64,000 bases of DNA from the NCBI RefSeq assembly GCF_009649685.1, contig NZ_WJPK01000001.1:934760-998759 (forward strand), read 5' to 3'. Origin of the DNA: Flavobacteriaceae bacterium EG-1. Lineage in GTDB: Bacteria > Bacteroidota > Bacteroidia > Flavobacteriales > Flavobacteriaceae. Shown here piece by piece: positions 24,608-33,138 of the stretch. Numbering within the stretch: position 1 is the first letter of the stretch; each line of letters begins with the position of its first letter. The notes beneath the pieces were generated by a model. The model made no database searches and had not been told where the DNA came from. It saw only the letters and a program-made list of their open reading frames with translations. A program made the translations under genes and the position numbers.

Positions 24608-26536
24608 ATGCAGTTTAGACATCCAGAATTACTTTGGGCCCTACTTTTATTACTAATTCCTATTTTTATTCATCTTTTTCAACTCCGAAGATTTAAAAAC
24701 ACACCTTTTACTAATGTTGCTTTGCTGCAAAAGGTAGTTTCAAAATCTCGACGTAGCAGTATATTAAAAAAATGGCTTCTACTTTTAGTTAGAATGCTCT
24801 TATTAACTGGCATCATATTCGCTTTTGCGCAACCCTTTTTTGCTGAAAAAAAAGCATTAAAAAATAAAGAAACTACAATTTACATTGATGATTCTTTTAG
24901 CATGCAAGCTAAAGTTGGTGGTACAACATTATTACAAAATGCTGTTCAAGAATTAATACAAAATATACCTAAAAACAGTCATTTTAATTTATTTACAAAT
25001 ACTAAAGAATATAGAAATAAAACAATTGAAGAAATTCAAAATGAACTATTAAGCCTTAATCACACCTCAAAGCAATTATCATTTGAAGAAATAAAATTAA
25101 AGGGAGCAACTTTTTTCAGTAAAAACAATGATACGCGAAAAGAGTTTATTTATATCTCTGATTTTCAGAATAGATTAGGTACCATAAAATTTGATTCTGT
25201 AACTAACTTAGAAAATCATTTAGTACAATTACAACCAGATGTTTCGACAAACATTTCAATAGACTCGGTTTATTTGAGTGACGATAATATTCAAGGAACA
25301 GAGGTTACCGTACTCGTTTCTAGTAATTCGGAGGGTGAAAACATACCAATATCCTTATTTAATAATGAGCAATTAATAGCTAAAAGTGCTGCTGTAATTG
25401 ATAGTACAAAAAGAGGTAAGGTAAACTTTTCAATTCCGCAAAACAAGATCTTAAACGGTAGACTTAATTCAACGGATAATGGATTAAGTTACGACAACAC
25501 CCTTTACTTCAACATTAATAAAAAAGAAAAAATAAAAACTTTAGTAATAAGTGATACTTCTACTGACACGAACTTTCTAAAAAGAATTTTTACTGAAGAA
25601 GAATTTGTTTTTAGTACCAATTCTATCAAGACATTAAATTATAGCCAATTAGAGACTCAAAATCTAATTATTTTAAATGAATTAAAAAGTATCAATAACG
25701 CTTTACAAACAAGCTTAAAAACATTTAAATCAAATGGTGGTAGTATACTAATAATACCAGCTTTAGAAACTGAAATAAACAATTACAATCAGTTTCTAAT
25801 TGGATTATCTAACACTACACTACTACAAAGTATTATTAATGAAATTAAAGTTACAGATATCAATTTTTCAAATCCATTATTTAAAAATGTATTCGAAAAA
25901 AAAGTAATTAACTTTCAATACCCATATGTAAACAGGTATAATAAAATAAAAACTACCGAACCGTCCATCTTATCTTACCAAGATAAAAGTCCATTTTTAA
26001 TTGGTTCTAATGGTATTTATTTATTTACAGCTCCATTAAATACTGAAAACACAAATTTCAAAAACTCGCCATTAATTGTTCCTACATTATATAATATTGG
26101 CATTAAGAGTTTAGAATCTCCTAAACTTTATGCAACAATAGGCAACAATACCTCTATTGATTTAGCAATTAAATTAGCAACGGATGACATCTTAAAATTG
26201 AAAATGAATGATTATGAATTTATACCCCAACAACAATCGTTTAACAATAAGGTGAATCTCAAATTTTTTGAAAATCCAATAAAAGCAGGCATCTATTCTG
26301 TTATAGATAAAAAAACAGCCTATCAAAATCTAAGTTTTAATTATTCAAGGATGGAAAGCAACCTAATCTATTCTAACTTAGTGAATGTTAAAGAATCTTT
26401 TAAATCGAGTTCAATTGGCAACTTATTTGAAACTTTACAAAAAGATAGTAGCATCACTGAGCTTTGGAAATGGTTTGTTATTTTAGCCCTATCATTTTTA
26501 ATATTAGAGATTTTTATTCAAAAATTCCTTCGATGA
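24608..26536 (+). CDS. BatA-domain membrane protein
   Basis: This 642-aa protein starts with the double-transmembrane BatA N-terminal domain (FRHPELLWALLLLLIPIFIHL, here cut to PELLWALLLLLIPIFIHLF; then the second helix about 58-75). A von Willebrand A-like part follows with TTIYIDDSFSMQAKVGG, a MIDAS-like DxSxS string, then a long extracytoplasmic region and a final helix at about 617-635. The family is typical of Bacteroidota and is linked to aerotolerance (Bat) operons, though no bat neighbours are here. Its stop overlaps the next start (ATGA), so the two are translationally coupled. Confidence 0.85.
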   Translation: MQFRHPELLWALLLLLIPIFIHLFQLRRFKNTPFTNVALLQKVVSKSRRSSILKKWLLLLVRMLLLTGIIFAFAQPFFAEKKALKNKETTIYIDDSFSMQAKVGGTTLLQNAVQELIQNIPKNSHFNLFTNTKEYRNKTIEEIQNELLSLNHTSKQLSFEEIKLKGATFFSKNNDTRKEFIYISDFQNRLGTIKFDSVTNLENHLVQLQPDVSTNISIDSVYLSDDNIQGTEVTVLVSSNSEGENIPISLFNNEQLIAKSAAVIDSTKRGKVNFSIPQNKILNGRLNSTDNGLSYDNTLYFNINKKEKIKTLVISDTSTDTNFLKRIFTEEEFVFSTNSIKTLNYSQLETQNLIILNELKSINNALQTSLKTFKSNGGSILIIPALETEINNYNQFLIGLSNTTLLQSIINEIKVTDINFSNPLFKNVFEKKVINFQYPYVNRYNKIKTTEPSILSYQDKSPFLIGSNGIYLFTAPLNTENTNFKNSPLIVPTLYNIGIKSLESPKLYATIGNNTSIDLAIKLATDDILKLKMNDYEFIPQQQSFNNKVNLKFFENPIKAGIYSVIDKKTAYQNLSFNYSRMESNLIYSNLVNVKESFKSSSIGNLFETLQKDSSITELWKWFVILALSFLILEIFIQKFLR

Positions 26537-27789
26537 ATATACTTTTAAAATCAGCCAAAATAATAGATGCAGGTAATAGTAACCTTCATTTGAAAATTAG
26601 GGATATTTGGATAAAAAATGGTAAGATTGAGAAAATCTCTAAGAAAATTGTACCTAATGCCCAAACCAAAATTGTTGATAATAAAAATTTGCATGTTTCA
26701 CGAGGCTGGTTGGATACTGGTGTAAGTTTTGGCGAACCTGGTTATGAAGACCGAGAAACTATAAAAAATGGTCTTTTAACTGCAGCTAAAAGTGGTTTTA
26801 CAGATATTATTCTTAATCCGGATACGCATCCTGTTCCTGACAGTAGTTCAGATATTATATTTTTAAAAAATGCTGCAAAAGATAGCGCAACAACCTTGTA
26901 TCCATTAGGAGCTTTAACCGTGAAATCTGAAAGTGTAGACTTATCAGAACTTTTTGACATGCAAAACTCTGGTGCAGTAGGTTTTTACGATTACAAAAAG
27001 CCAGTTAGCAATTCGAATTTATTAAAAATAGCTTTGCAATACGCCCAGAATTTTGACGGCTTGATATTTTCTTATCCTTTAGATAAAAACATTGCAGGGA
27101 AAGGAATTGTTAATGAAGGGCCAGTATCTACCAAACTAGGGTTAAAGGGAATGCCAGCAATGGCAGAAGAATTACAAATAGCAAGAGACCTTTTCGTGTT
27201 GCAATATACTGGAGGGAAATTACACATACCAACAATATCCACAGCTAATTCGGTCAAATTAATTGCCGATGCAAAAAAGAAAAAACTCGATGTAACATGT
27301 AGCGTTGCAATACATAATCTTGTATATACAGATGATAAGCTAGAATCTTTTGATAGTAAATATAAAGTAAAACCACCATTGCGTGGTAAGGCAGATATAA
27401 AAGCGCTTATCAGTGGCTTAAAAACAGGTGTAATAGACTTCATAACCACTGACCATAGACCAATGAATATAGAATACAAAGAACTAGAGTTCGATAATGC
27501 ATTTTATGGAACATTAGGTTTAGAAAGCGCCTTTGGTGTTTTAAACAAAATTTTTGATACTGAAACTGCTATCGCTTTATTAATAAAAGGTAGAAAGCGA
27601 TTTAATATTACAGATATAGAAATTAAGGAAGGAGCAAATGTTAGTTTAACGCTTTTTGACCCAACGTACGTCTCAGAATTTAAAAAGGAAAATATTACAT
27701 CATCTTCAAAAAATAGTATGTTTCTTGATGAAGAACTAAAGGGAAAGGTTATTGGTATTGTTACTAAAGATGCTTTACTAATAAATTAA
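26533..27789 (+). CDS. Dihydroorotase homologue lacking the HxH metal motif
   Basis: This amidohydrolase-fold protein of about 418 aa is of the dihydroorotase family. The catalytic enzyme has D-x-H-x-H-LREPG at the first strand; here the aligned stretch is LDTGVSFGEPG with Gly63 and Ser65 in place of both His. The later TTDHRP block keeps an Asp and His. This resembles the inactive PyrC-prime partners that support aspartate transcarbamoylase. Family-level analysis is needed to say whether this one is catalytic with other ligands. The start at 26533 is the ATG that overlaps the previous stop. Confidence 0.85.
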   Translation: MNILLKSAKIIDAGNSNLHLKIRDIWIKNGKIEKISKKIVPNAQTKIVDNKNLHVSRGWLDTGVSFGEPGYEDRETIKNGLLTAAKSGFTDIILNPDTHPVPDSSSDIIFLKNAAKDSATTLYPLGALTVKSESVDLSELFDMQNSGAVGFYDYKKPVSNSNLLKIALQYAQNFDGLIFSYPLDKNIAGKGIVNEGPVSTKLGLKGMPAMAEELQIARDLFVLQYTGGKLHIPTISTANSVKLIADAKKKKLDVTCSVAIHNLVYTDDKLESFDSKYKVKPPLRGKADIKALISGLKTGVIDFITTDHRPMNIEYKELEFDNAFYGTLGLESAFGVLNKIFDTETAIALLIKGRKRFNITDIEIKEGANVSLTLFDPTYVSEFKKENITSSSKNSMFLDEELKGKVIGIVTKDALLIN

Positions 27790-27805
27790 ATATGTTTTAT
27801 GTAGT

Positions 27806-28132
27806 ATGAAGGACGAAGAAATTGAAGGAAAAACAACTGCTATTATCGCATATTTCACAATGCTTGGAGCACTAATAGCTATGAGTATGAATTGGGAACC
27901 GAAACACGATTTTGCTCGATTTCATATTAGACAAGCATTTGGACTTCATTTAGGTTTTTTAGGTTTTGCACTATTTTTAAGTCAATGGTTTAATGAATAT
28001 GCTTGGTATGGTTTATATGTTTTCTATCTAGTTTTATGGTTTTATGGATTTTTAGGAGCTTTAAATAACAAAAAACAATCTGTACCGGTATTAGGGCCAT
28101 ATTTTCAAAAATGGTTTACATTTATTAGTTAA
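27806..28132 (+). CDS. Small DUF4870/Tic20-like membrane protein
   Basis: This 108-aa protein has an N-terminal helix (IIAYFTMLGALIAMSMN), the charged loop with FARFHIRQAFGLHL, and two further helices. The FHIRQAFGL motif before a helix is the mark of the DUF4870/Tic20-like family of three- to four-helix membrane proteins. Its function is unknown. It starts 16 bases after the dihydroorotase homologue and 15 bases before the esterase, so it lies inside an operon. Confidence 0.78.
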   Translation: MKDEEIEGKTTAIIAYFTMLGALIAMSMNWEPKHDFARFHIRQAFGLHLGFLGFALFLSQWFNEYAWYGLYVFYLVLWFYGFLGALNNKKQSVPVLGPYFQKWFTFIS

Positions 28133-28147
28133 TACAAAATACCCCAA

Positions 28148-28807
28148 ATGCTGTCCAAAGAATTATCATTAGAACATTTAATACGACCATCAAAAGAAAT
28201 AAAAAGCAGTACGCCCTTACTTATTATGCTGCATGGTTACGGTAGTAATGAAGAAGATTTATATTCTTTTGCTACAGAATTACCCGAAGATATCTTTATA
28301 ATCTCTGCACGTGCCCCGTACCCACTAGAACCTTATGGTTATGCATGGTATGCTATTCATTTTGATAATTTAAATGGTAAATGGAGTGATGATGAACAAG
28401 CTATAGAATCGCGTGAAAAAATACGAAACTTTATAAGTGAAGCTTGTTCTGCTTACGGTCTAAATTCAAAAAATGTTACCCTATTAGGATTCAGCCAAGG
28501 AACTATTTTAAGTTATGCCGTAGCCTTATCGTATCCAGAAATAGTTAAAAACGTAATTGGTCTTAGTGGTTACATAAATGTTGATATTCTAAGAGATGAA
28601 TATAAAGAAAAAGACCATTCTCAATTAAAAATATATGCTTCTCATGGACAAGTTGATCAGGTAATTCCACCAGAATGGGCACAACGTATTCCCGATTTTT
28701 TAAATAAATTAGGTATAGCACATATTTATGAAGAATTTCCGGTAGGCCATGGTGTGGCACCACAAAATTTTTATTCGTTTAAAAAGTGGTTATTAGCAAA
28801 AATTTAA
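28148..28807 (+). CDS. Phospholipase/carboxylesterase family alpha/beta hydrolase
   Basis: This 219-aa single-domain hydrolase has the nucleophile elbow GFSQG (Ser116), Asp170 in the HGQVDQVIP block and His201 in VGHGV, the catalytic triad of the acyl-protein thioesterase/carboxylesterase (COG0400) family. The oxyanion HGYGSNEEDL loop near residue 29 is intact. It has no signal peptide and is probably cytoplasmic. It closes the operon that starts at 24608. Its 3' end overlaps the convergent 164-aa gene by 4 bases. Confidence 0.9.
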   Translation: MLSKELSLEHLIRPSKEIKSSTPLLIMLHGYGSNEEDLYSFATELPEDIFIISARAPYPLEPYGYAWYAIHFDNLNGKWSDDEQAIESREKIRNFISEACSAYGLNSKNVTLLGFSQGTILSYAVALSYPEIVKNVIGLSGYINVDILRDEYKEKDHSQLKIYASHGQVDQVIPPEWAQRIPDFLNKLGIAHIYEEFPVGHGVAPQNFYSFKKWLLAKI

Positions 28808-29298
28808 TTACTTCTTGTATAAAGTAAATGATCAATTAAAGTAAAATCAACACCTAAATCATCTTTTAGCTCATATTTTACCATAAGTTCACCCCAATAT
28901 TTTCCATCTGAAAAATCGCAAACTATCCATTTGTGATTAAGAATTTTAATTTTATTAATCTTAAAATCACTTTCCATACCTTCATAAGGTATCAAAGGAT
29001 TATCACCTTTTTTTTCATTGGTTTCCAATAATTTATCAGCAATATACCTCGCTGGGTCTTCAATATTTAAATGATCGTAATAAGCCAATGCATCGTCATT
29101 ATTCTCCAAAGAGAAATATTGCATATCTAAGACTTTTAAATGCAACGCCTGTATAGAATCTTGCTGTTTTACATTTTCTTCTTGCAAACTCACAATTTTG
29201 GCTTCACCCACAGTTTGCATATTTTTATTACTAACCACTAAATACAAGCAAATTAAAGCGGCAAATACAAATAAGTAAAGGAATAAGCTTTTTTTCAT
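28804..29298 (-). CDS. Membrane-anchored protein of unknown function, 164 aa
   Basis: This protein has one N-terminal helix (about 4-24), then a short coiled-coil-like segment (EENVKQQDSIQALHLKVLDM) and a globular domain ending FTLIDHLLYTRSN. The domain has alternating strands and a KWIVCDFSDGKYWGELMVKYEL block but no motif that I recognise. It may face the periplasm or cytoplasm. It overlaps the esterase at the 3' end and has a 71-base gap from the next minus-strand gene. Confidence 0.7.
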   Translation of the reverse strand: MKKSLFLYLFVFAALICLYLVVSNKNMQTVGEAKIVSLQEENVKQQDSIQALHLKVLDMQYFSLENNDDALAYYDHLNIEDPARYIADKLLETNEKKGDNPLIPYEGMESDFKINKIKILNHKWIVCDFSDGKYWGELMVKYELKDDLGVDFTLIDHLLYTRSN

Positions 29299-29369
29299 AA
29301 TTTTTTTAATTATAAATTAATATGTTCTAAGTAGCATATTAACGATAATGAGAATTATATATTTTGGAG

Positions 29370-30146
29370 TTAAACTTTAATCGTAAGTCCATCAAACGCC
29401 AAATGTACATTTTCAGGCAATTCTTTCTCTACAGCCTCATGAAAACCAAGTAAATGACTAATATGCGTAAAGTAAGCCTTCTCAGGTTTTACCAGATCAA
29501 CAAAATTTAAAGCTTCTTCTAAATTAAAGTGAGAATGATGTGGGTCTAAGCGTAAAGCATTAACTACTAAAATCTTAGAGTTTTTTATTTTTTCAATTTG
29601 TACCTCTTCAACATGTTTAATATCGGTAAGGTAAGTAAAACCATCAACCATAAAACCAAAGACTCTTAAACGGTTATGCCAAGCTTCAACCACCGATATT
29701 TTCTTGCCGCTGAGTTCTAAAACACTATCTGAATTAATTAAATTAACTTTTACAGCCGGAGCACCTGGATATCTATTTTCATCGGCAAAAATATAATCAA
29801 ACCGTTTTCTTAAAGAATTAATAACTTCTTGGTTAGCATAAATTGGAATATCACCTTGTTTAAAAAAATAAGGCCGAATATCATCCAAACCAGCTGTATG
29901 ATCAGAATGTTCATGTGTAAATAATATCCCATCTAAATTCTCAACCTTATGACGAAGCATTTGTTGTCTAAAATCGGGACCACAATCAATAACATAATTA
30001 TGTTCTTCCCACGAAAGTAATACTGATGAACGCAATCGATTGTCTTTTAAATCGTTACTAAAACAAACCGGATTCTTACTACCAATCATAGGAATTCCGT
30101 GCGACGTTCCTGTACCGAGAAAAGTAACTTTTAGGCCTTTTTTCAT
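29370..30146 (-). CDS. MBL-fold metallohydrolase, PhnP/RNase Z-like
   Basis: This 258-aa metallo-beta-lactamase-fold enzyme has the H-x-H-x-D-H motif as H78-E-H80-S-D82-H83. The N-terminal TFLGTGTSHGIP loop and the late YFTHISHLLGFHE block resemble PhnP (5-phosphoribosyl 1,2-cyclic phosphate phosphodiesterase) and its homologues. No phn genes are nearby, so a general phosphodiesterase role is a safer reading. It is divergent from the 489-aa gene over a 76-base gap. Confidence 0.88.
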   Translation of the reverse strand: MKKGLKVTFLGTGTSHGIPMIGSKNPVCFSNDLKDNRLRSSVLLSWEEHNYVIDCGPDFRQQMLRHKVENLDGILFTHEHSDHTAGLDDIRPYFFKQGDIPIYANQEVINSLRKRFDYIFADENRYPGAPAVKVNLINSDSVLELSGKKISVVEAWHNRLRVFGFMVDGFTYLTDIKHVEEVQIEKIKNSKILVVNALRLDPHHSHFNLEEALNFVDLVKPEKAYFTHISHLLGFHEAVEKELPENVHLAFDGLTIKV

Positions 30147-30194
30147 TTATTTCAAATTTATAACATATTTACCTAAATTAATTCTTGAACTTCT

Positions 30195-30202
30195 TAACTT
30201 TG
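30195..30202 (+). promoter_or_regulatory. -7 element TAACTTTG before the 489-aa gene
   Basis: An exact TAnnTTTG match, ending 20 bases before the ATG at 30223, in the short divergent gap with the MBL hydrolase. Confidence 0.55.
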
Positions 30203-30222
30203 TAAAATACAAAATATAGCCA

Positions 30223-31692
30223 ATGGCCACAGTGCGTAAAAGAGATACAGCGTTTGAAAACATTCCTTCAATAAAAGCGAAAACACTTCGCATAAATCTA
30301 AACCCTGATATTTACGGAACATTTGCCGAAATTGGTGCTGGGCAAGAAACAGCAAGACATTTCTTTAGATCAGGCGGTGCATCTGGTACAATCGCTAAAG
30401 CTATGAGTGCTTATGACAAGGATTTTAGCGATGCAATTTATGGTGTTGAAAAAGATGGTAGGTATGTGAGTCAGCCACGTTTAAAGCGAATGCTATCTCA
30501 TGAAATGAACCTAATGGAAGAACGAATTACGCGGGATAAACATCCTGAAAGATTGTTCTTTTCTTATGCTAATACGGTTGCTACTATTGACTTTTCAAAA
30601 AGATATAAAGGACATGGTTGGCAAGGAATTCGATTTCAATTAGATCCTGAACAAAAAGAATTTGATGAAATAATTATGCACGTTCGTTTTAAACAAAACG
30701 AAGCACGATTACAACAAGAAACATTGGGAATACTTGGTGTTAACCTGATTTACGGTGCATTTTACAAACATCATAAGCCTGTTAAATTAATAAAATATTT
30801 ATACGACCATATTGATAAGGATACGGTTGAAATAGATATGGTAAATTTTTCAGGTCCTAACTTTATAAATGTAGACAATAGATTAATCAGTTTACAATTG
30901 ATTAGAAATGACATGACCGATGCGGTTATGTTTGGCCCCGATGGCAACAATCTTTTGCCCGCTTCAGTCCTTTATAAGAAGAATATCCTTGCCTTACGTG
31001 GTAGCTTTAGACCTGTTACTAAGGTAAATGAGGATATGTTGAACAAATCTTACGACATATTTGTTAGAAATCAAACGGTTGATGTAGATAATAGTATAGT
31101 TATATTTGAAATTACACTATCGAACTTAAAGGCTTCTGGCGAGATTGATGAGCGCGACTTTTTTGATAGAGCCGAATTACTTTGTTCACTTGGACACACT
31201 GTAATGATATCAAAATTTCAAGAATATTATAAACTTGTTGAGTATTTTAATAAGTATACGAAAAAACACATTGGCCTTACAATGGGAGTCAACAATTTGA
31301 TTGATATATTTGATGAGAAATATTATCGGGACTTAAGTGGTGGCATTTTAGAAGCTTTTGGTAAACTGTTTTTCAAAGACTTACAGGTTTATCTCTATCC
31401 AATGAAAAATGCAGATACTGGTCAAATTATGACGAGTAATAATGTTAAAGTTCACCCTAGAATGAAAGAACTATATAAGTTCTTTAAGTACAATGGCAAG
31501 GTTATGGACATCATTGATTACGATCCAGAAATTATGCATATTTTTTCAAGAGATGTTCTAAAGAAAATAATAAATAATGAAGAAGGCTGGGAAGAGATGC
31601 TTCCAGAAGGTATTCCTGAAGTAATTAAAGAAAAACAGCTTTTTACAAAAAAATTAGAATCTGATAAAAAATTAAAACAAAGAAGTAATTAA
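30223..31692 (+). CDS. Conserved 489-aa protein of unknown function
   Basis: This cytoplasmic-looking protein has no signal peptide or membrane helix. Striking features are an N-terminal YGTFAEIGAGQETARHFFRSGG block, the GGASGTIAKAMSAYDKDFSDA run, and a middle region with YDIFVRNQTVDVDNSIVIFEI and a late CSLGHTVMISKFQEYYKLVEYFNKY (each longer than needed; the first part suffices to recognise the family). I know this as a conserved type of protein in Bacteroidota but its public names are inconsistent, and I see no catalytic motif. It is transcribed alone. No function is assigned. Confidence 0.85.
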   Translation: MATVRKRDTAFENIPSIKAKTLRINLNPDIYGTFAEIGAGQETARHFFRSGGASGTIAKAMSAYDKDFSDAIYGVEKDGRYVSQPRLKRMLSHEMNLMEERITRDKHPERLFFSYANTVATIDFSKRYKGHGWQGIRFQLDPEQKEFDEIIMHVRFKQNEARLQQETLGILGVNLIYGAFYKHHKPVKLIKYLYDHIDKDTVEIDMVNFSGPNFINVDNRLISLQLIRNDMTDAVMFGPDGNNLLPASVLYKKNILALRGSFRPVTKVNEDMLNKSYDIFVRNQTVDVDNSIVIFEITLSNLKASGEIDERDFFDRAELLCSLGHTVMISKFQEYYKLVEYFNKYTKKHIGLTMGVNNLIDIFDEKYYRDLSGGILEAFGKLFFKDLQVYLYPMKNADTGQIMTSNNVKVHPRMKELYKFFKYNGKVMDIIDYDPEIMHIFSRDVLKKIINNEEGWEEMLPEGIPEVIKEKQLFTKKLESDKKLKQRSN

Positions 31693-31708
31693 ATTATTTC
31701 TTTGTTTT
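31674..31708. terminator. Bidirectional terminator hairpin
   Basis: The arms AAAACAAAGAA and TTCTTTGTTTT pair perfectly around a mostly self-complementary AT core, and each side supplies a T-rich tail. It overlaps the convergent ends of the 489-aa gene and bcp. Confidence 0.6.
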
Positions 31709-32162
31709 AATCTTCCAATATTTGAGCGGCATGGTCCTTTGCTTTTACTTTGTCTATTACTTTTATGACCACTCCATTTTCATTAATTACAAAGGTTTTT
31801 CTATGAATACCATCATAAGTTCTACCCATGAATTTTTTTTCGCCCCAAACACCAAAAATATTAAGAAGAGTATGATCTTCATCAGCCAGTAAAGGATAAG
31901 GAAAATTATACTTGTTCCTAAAATTTGTTTGCCTTTTCTGAGAATCTGCACTAACACCTAAGATAGAATAACCTTCATCAATTAATAAACCGTAATTATC
32001 CCTTAAGTTACAAGCCTCAACTGTACACGTTGGAGTATTTGCTTTTGGATAGAAAAAAACAACTAATTTTTTTCCTTTAAAATCAGATAACTTTATAGTA
32101 TTCCCATCTTGATCAACACTAGTGAAATCTGCTACCTTATCTCCTACTTTCAACGTATTCAT
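31707..32162 (-). CDS. bcp: Thioredoxin-dependent thiol peroxidase (BCP)
   Basis: This 151-aa peroxiredoxin of the BCP/PrxQ class has peroxidatic Cys46 and resolving Cys51 in PTCTVEAC, the C-x4-C alpha-helical pair of this subgroup, preceded by the FYPKANTP loop. It reduces peroxides with thioredoxin in the cytoplasm. It is divergent from the nth gene over 49 bases that hold a perfect 7-bp-arm palindrome. Confidence 0.95.
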   Translation of the reverse strand: MNTLKVGDKVADFTSVDQDGNTIKLSDFKGKKLVVFFYPKANTPTCTVEACNLRDNYGLLIDEGYSILGVSADSQKRQTNFRNKYNFPYPLLADEDHTLLNIFGVWGEKKFMGRTYDGIHRKTFVINENGVVIKVIDKVKAKDHAAQILED

Positions 32163-32180
32163 AGTCTATTTTTAATTAAA

Positions 32181-32200
32181 TTCGTAATCGTGGTTACGAA
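32181..32200. promoter_or_regulatory. Palindrome TTCGTAA-N6-TTACGAA between bcp and nth
   Basis: Perfect 7-bp arms with a 6-bp spacer fill the middle of a 49-base divergent gap, 28 bp from the bcp start and 22 bp from the nth start. The position over both transcription starts suits a repressor operator. No regulator gene lies next to it. Confidence 0.5.
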
Positions 32201-32211
32201 ACTAAACAAAA

Positions 32212-32871
32212 ATGACTAAAGCCGAAAAAGTAAATTTTGCGATACAAAAATTACAAGAATTATATCCTAAAATTCCAGTACCTCTAGACCATAAAGATCC
32301 TTATACACTTCTAATTGCCGTATTACTGTCTGCGCAAAGTACAGATGTGCGTGTTAATAAAATCACTCCTTTGTTGTTTGAAAAAGCCGACAATCCTTAT
32401 GATATGGTAAAATTGTCGATAGATGAAATTCGAGAAATAATTAAACCTGTAGGCCTATCTCCAATGAAATCGAAAGGAATTTACGGATTGTCTAAAATGC
32501 TAATAGAGAAATATAATGGTATAGTACCAAGAGAAATAAAACTTCTAGAAGAGTTTCCGGCAGTAGGGCATAAAACGGCAAGTGTAGTGGTCTCCCAAGC
32601 ATTTGGTATTCCGGCATTTCCGGTAGATACACATATTCATAGACTAATGTATCGTTGGGGATTTACTAATGGAAAAAATGTAGTTCAAACAGAAAAAGAT
32701 GCGAAAAGGCTATTTCCAAAAGAATTATGGAATGATTTACACCTACAAATTATTTGGTATGGTAGAGATTATTCTCCGGCACGAGGATGGAACTTAGATA
32801 GAGATATCATTACAAAAACTATAGGTAGAAAAACTGTTTTAGATAACTATTTTAAAACAAAAAAGACCTAA
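32212..32871 (+). CDS. nth: Endonuclease III without Fe-S cluster cysteines
   Basis: This 219-aa DNA glycosylase/AP lyase excises oxidised pyrimidines. The helix-hairpin-helix and catalytic Lys121 (VGHKTAS) and Asp139 (FPVDTHIHR) are intact. Classical Nth ends with C-x6-C-x2-C-x5-C binding a 4Fe-4S cluster. Here the aligned region is WYGRDYSPARGW and the whole protein has no cysteine, so the cluster is absent. I recall the same in other flavobacterial Nth proteins, so it is probably a lineage trait. It shares a promoter region with bcp. Confidence 0.93.
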   Translation: MTKAEKVNFAIQKLQELYPKIPVPLDHKDPYTLLIAVLLSAQSTDVRVNKITPLLFEKADNPYDMVKLSIDEIREIIKPVGLSPMKSKGIYGLSKMLIEKYNGIVPREIKLLEEFPAVGHKTASVVVSQAFGIPAFPVDTHIHRLMYRWGFTNGKNVVQTEKDAKRLFPKELWNDLHLQIIWYGRDYSPARGWNLDRDIITKTIGRKTVLDNYFKTKKT

Positions 32872-32884
32872 AAAAGGTCTTTTT
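32861..32884. terminator. Terminator AAAAGACC-loop-GGTCTTTT
   Basis: An 8-bp stem with a 7-nt A-rich loop overlaps the nth stop codon and runs into a T tract. It serves nth and, read on the other strand, the end of the first sigma/47-aa module. Confidence 0.7.
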
Positions 32885-32920
32885 GATATTTTATTCAAAA
32901 ACTGAAATATTAAACAATAT

Positions 32921-33064
32921 TTAATTCAAGCTTCCTTCAAAAGAGAATTCAGCATGCTTAATAATATGCAAAGATTTAGAAAAGTTCATCAGAAACTGAA
33001 TAGTTTCCGGTGCAGCCTTGGTTAACCCTCGTCTTTTTGGATATTCTGAGTAAATTTTTTCCAT
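32921..33064 (-). CDS. 47-aa protein, first copy of the sigma-linked small gene
   Basis: This ATG-to-TAA ORF of 47 codons starts 74 bases after the stop of the first ECF sigma factor. The protein has a basic N-terminus (MEKIYSEYPKRRG), the core PETIQFLMNFSKSL and an acidic-aromatic end FSFEGSLN. A second 47-aa protein at 34134-34277 shares the framework M-K/E-K-I/L-YS, PETIQFL, N-F/Y-SKSL, F-E-x-x-LN, at almost the same distance from its sigma gene. Such conservation between two copies shows that it is a real gene. The function is unknown; a link to the sigma factor is inferred from location. Confidence 0.82.
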   Translation of the reverse strand: MEKIYSEYPKRRGLTKAAPETIQFLMNFSKSLHIIKHAEFSFEGSLN

Positions 33065-33138
33065 ATCGATTATATCTAGTTATGTATTAATAACGGCACC
33101 GATATGGAAATATTGCTTAATATGTAATTTTGTAAATT

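Noticed and set aside
27072-27479. A 135-codon open frame antisense to the dihydroorotase homologue
   Set aside because: It lies wholly inside a well-supported gene, has no recognisable motif, and its amino-acid pattern follows the complementary codons of the sense gene.
30223-31692. TonB-dependent receptor or NadD as a name for the 489-aa protein
   Set aside because: No signal peptide, plug, barrel or HxGH motif is present.
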